The translations under genes and the position numbers were made by a program. This document shows, piece by piece, positions 63,216 to 64,000 of a stretch of 64,000 bases of DNA (its first letter is position 1; every line of letters starts with the position of its first letter). This DNA is from Stutzerimonas stutzeri TS44 (GTDB lineage Bacteria; Pseudomonadota; Gammaproteobacteria; Pseudomonadales; Pseudomonadaceae), in contig AJXE01000018.1 of NCBI GenBank assembly GCA_000263395.1, positions 18,853 to 82,852 of the forward strand, read 5' to 3'. Below the pieces are notes generated by a model. That model was given only the letters and a program-made list of their open reading frames with translations, had not been told where the DNA came from and searched no databases.

Positions 63216-63484
63216 ACTTTCATGGGCTTGGCCTTGATCGGCACGACGCCGTTACCCTGACCGGACTTCTTGCCACTCTCGGGGTGGATAGTGAAGGAGC
63301 CTGAACCTACAGGCCATTCAGCTTGCGCAATGGCTGCATGGATTTTGTCGCGGATCGCCTTCCATTCCGCCGACTGTGCAAATGCGCCCCGACTGAGCAG
63401 GACAACGGTTTCCGCAATTTTCATGAACGAGCCATAGCCAAAAGCTCGATCATAAATCTTGGACTTCTTCAAGAGAAGAACCAC
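63205..63484 (-). pseudogene. Probable restriction endonuclease, 3' end deleted
   Basis: Reading from ATG 63484 on the minus strand: MVLLLKKSKIYDRAFGYGS, ..., HPESGKKSGQGNGVVPIKAK. The last segment resembles the N-terminal region of BglII-type restriction enzymes (from memory, not a search). It faces the methyltransferase and its frame runs into the methyltransferase's antisense at about 63205-63235. The pairing with a methyltransferase supports a former restriction-modification system. Confidence 0.5.
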
Positions 63485-63823
63485 GGGCGATTTATTACGC
63501 TGTGCTTATGCCTTGCGGATGTTGCAGACCTAACCATAGCAGCGCCAAGCTCTTAGCGGGCAAGCCCGAATAACTGTGTGTTTGGCGTTCCTTGCCCACG
63601 GCATGCGCGCCGCTACAGGCCGCGCACCGTTGCCGCCAATACCCTAGCGGCGGCAGTGTGGTTATCGTCGCCCCAGCCGCCCGCTACGCTCGCGCACTCA
63701 CGACAACGGGCACCATGCGGCACCCGTTGAAGGCAGCGTCACACAGGCAGGAGCTTTCCTGTCCCGCTGCTGCGGTGGTTGGATTTACGAGGAACTCGCC
63801 GCTATGCCTCGGCTCCCGTGGGA
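63485..63823. other. Intergenic, no feature recognised
   Basis: No protein-like frame with a credible start on either strand. Irregular GC-rich sequence with short inverted pieces only. Confidence 0.45.
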
Positions 63824-64000
63824 CTAGAGCAGGTCGTAATCAACGTCTTTTCTGCGACAGCCCAGAACCCCTGTGGCGCTCATCTCGTCGCACATGCGCA
63901 AGCGCGCCACGTCGTCCGAAAAGAACCACTTCCCGCAACGAATGCACTTGCGCCAGCCGACGTGCCTAACCACACGGGGCGGATCGAAAACAACGTCAAG
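63824..64000 (-). CDS. C-terminus of a zinc-ribbon-type protein (runs off window)
   Basis: 58 in-frame codons then TAG at 63824, entering from beyond the window. Reads GWRKCIRCGKWFF...MCDEM...GCRRKDVDYDLL. A C-x2-C pair and two further cysteines suggest a metal-binding domain. Small cysteine-rich proteins of this type are frequent on prophages and islands. Family not recognised. Confidence 0.6.
   Translation of the reverse strand, partial: LDVVFDPPRVVRHVGWRKCIRCGKWFFSDDVARLRMCDEMSATGVLGCRRKDVDYDLL

Noticed and set aside
63592..63969. Plus-strand 125-codon frame near the right edge
   Set aside because: Overlaps a better coding frame on the minus strand (63824-64000) and has Ala/Arg/Cys-rich shadow composition.

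Overview
The window is a GC-rich gammaproteobacterial chromosome segment. Gene content and gene order (hemN-anr-apt, dnaX-ybaB-recR, mtnP-nagZ-psrA-lexA-sulA-topA-fadAB, yccA-tusDCBE) place it in Pseudomonas sensu lato. The P. stutzeri group (Stutzerimonas) is the best guess, because a chromosomal integron with stutzeri-like attC sites sits next to rimO. Most of the window is conserved core genome; two stretches are accessory.

1-13.8 kb: anaerobic haem synthesis and its regulator (hemN behind an Anr box, then anr), apt and a SCO copper chaperone; a four-gene NitT/TauT-type ABC transporter operon on the minus strand with a 9-bp inverted repeat upstream; the recombination/replication operon dnaX-ybaB-recR with a 7-bp tandem repeat at the recR start; pdxB, a MATE exporter and a glutathione S-transferase. 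13.8-24.6 kb: a glycine/serine catabolic operon gcvH-gcvP-agcS-glyA-sdaA-gcvT behind a textbook sigma-54 promoter, then rimO.

24.6-27.7 kb: a decayed chromosomal integron. The integrase carries a frameshift. The attI core and the first attC sites can still be read base by base, and the cassettes hold a small lipoprotein, a frameshifted acetyltransferase, a two-helix membrane protein, an acetyltransferase stub and unassigned coding fragments. All are far more AT-rich than the flanks.

27.7-48.4 kb: a membrane protein, trmO, an AHL-acylase-like quiP and small conserved genes; the mtnP-nagZ-ldt-psrA block, divergent from lexA-sulA, with two PsrA operators and two SOS boxes between psrA and lexA; an EamA transporter, topA, the fatty-acid oxidation operon fadBA and oligopeptidase B.

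48.4-49.0 kb: an intergenic region that reads as a CrcZ/CrcY-family small RNA on the minus strand. It has a CbrB-type upstream site, a sigma-54 promoter, five CA-rich Hfq/Crc motifs and a terminator. The same CA motif sits just upstream of the ribosome binding sites of three catabolic genes in this window: agcS, the acyl-CoA synthetase and the short-chain dehydrogenase. Decoy and probable targets are therefore present together.

49.6-62.3 kb: an acyl-CoA catabolic cluster with an AraC-type regulator, a YqaA membrane protein, a glutathionyl-hydroquinone reductase, and the tusDCBE tRNA-thiolation operon between yccA and ybiB. 62.3-64 kb: a tRNA-Ser locus with a truncated 5' tRNA copy just before an intact tRNA-Ser(UGA). 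It is followed by a restriction-modification scar (two convergent genes fused tail to tail by a deletion) and the end of a zinc-ribbon gene that runs off the window, probably the edge of a genomic island.
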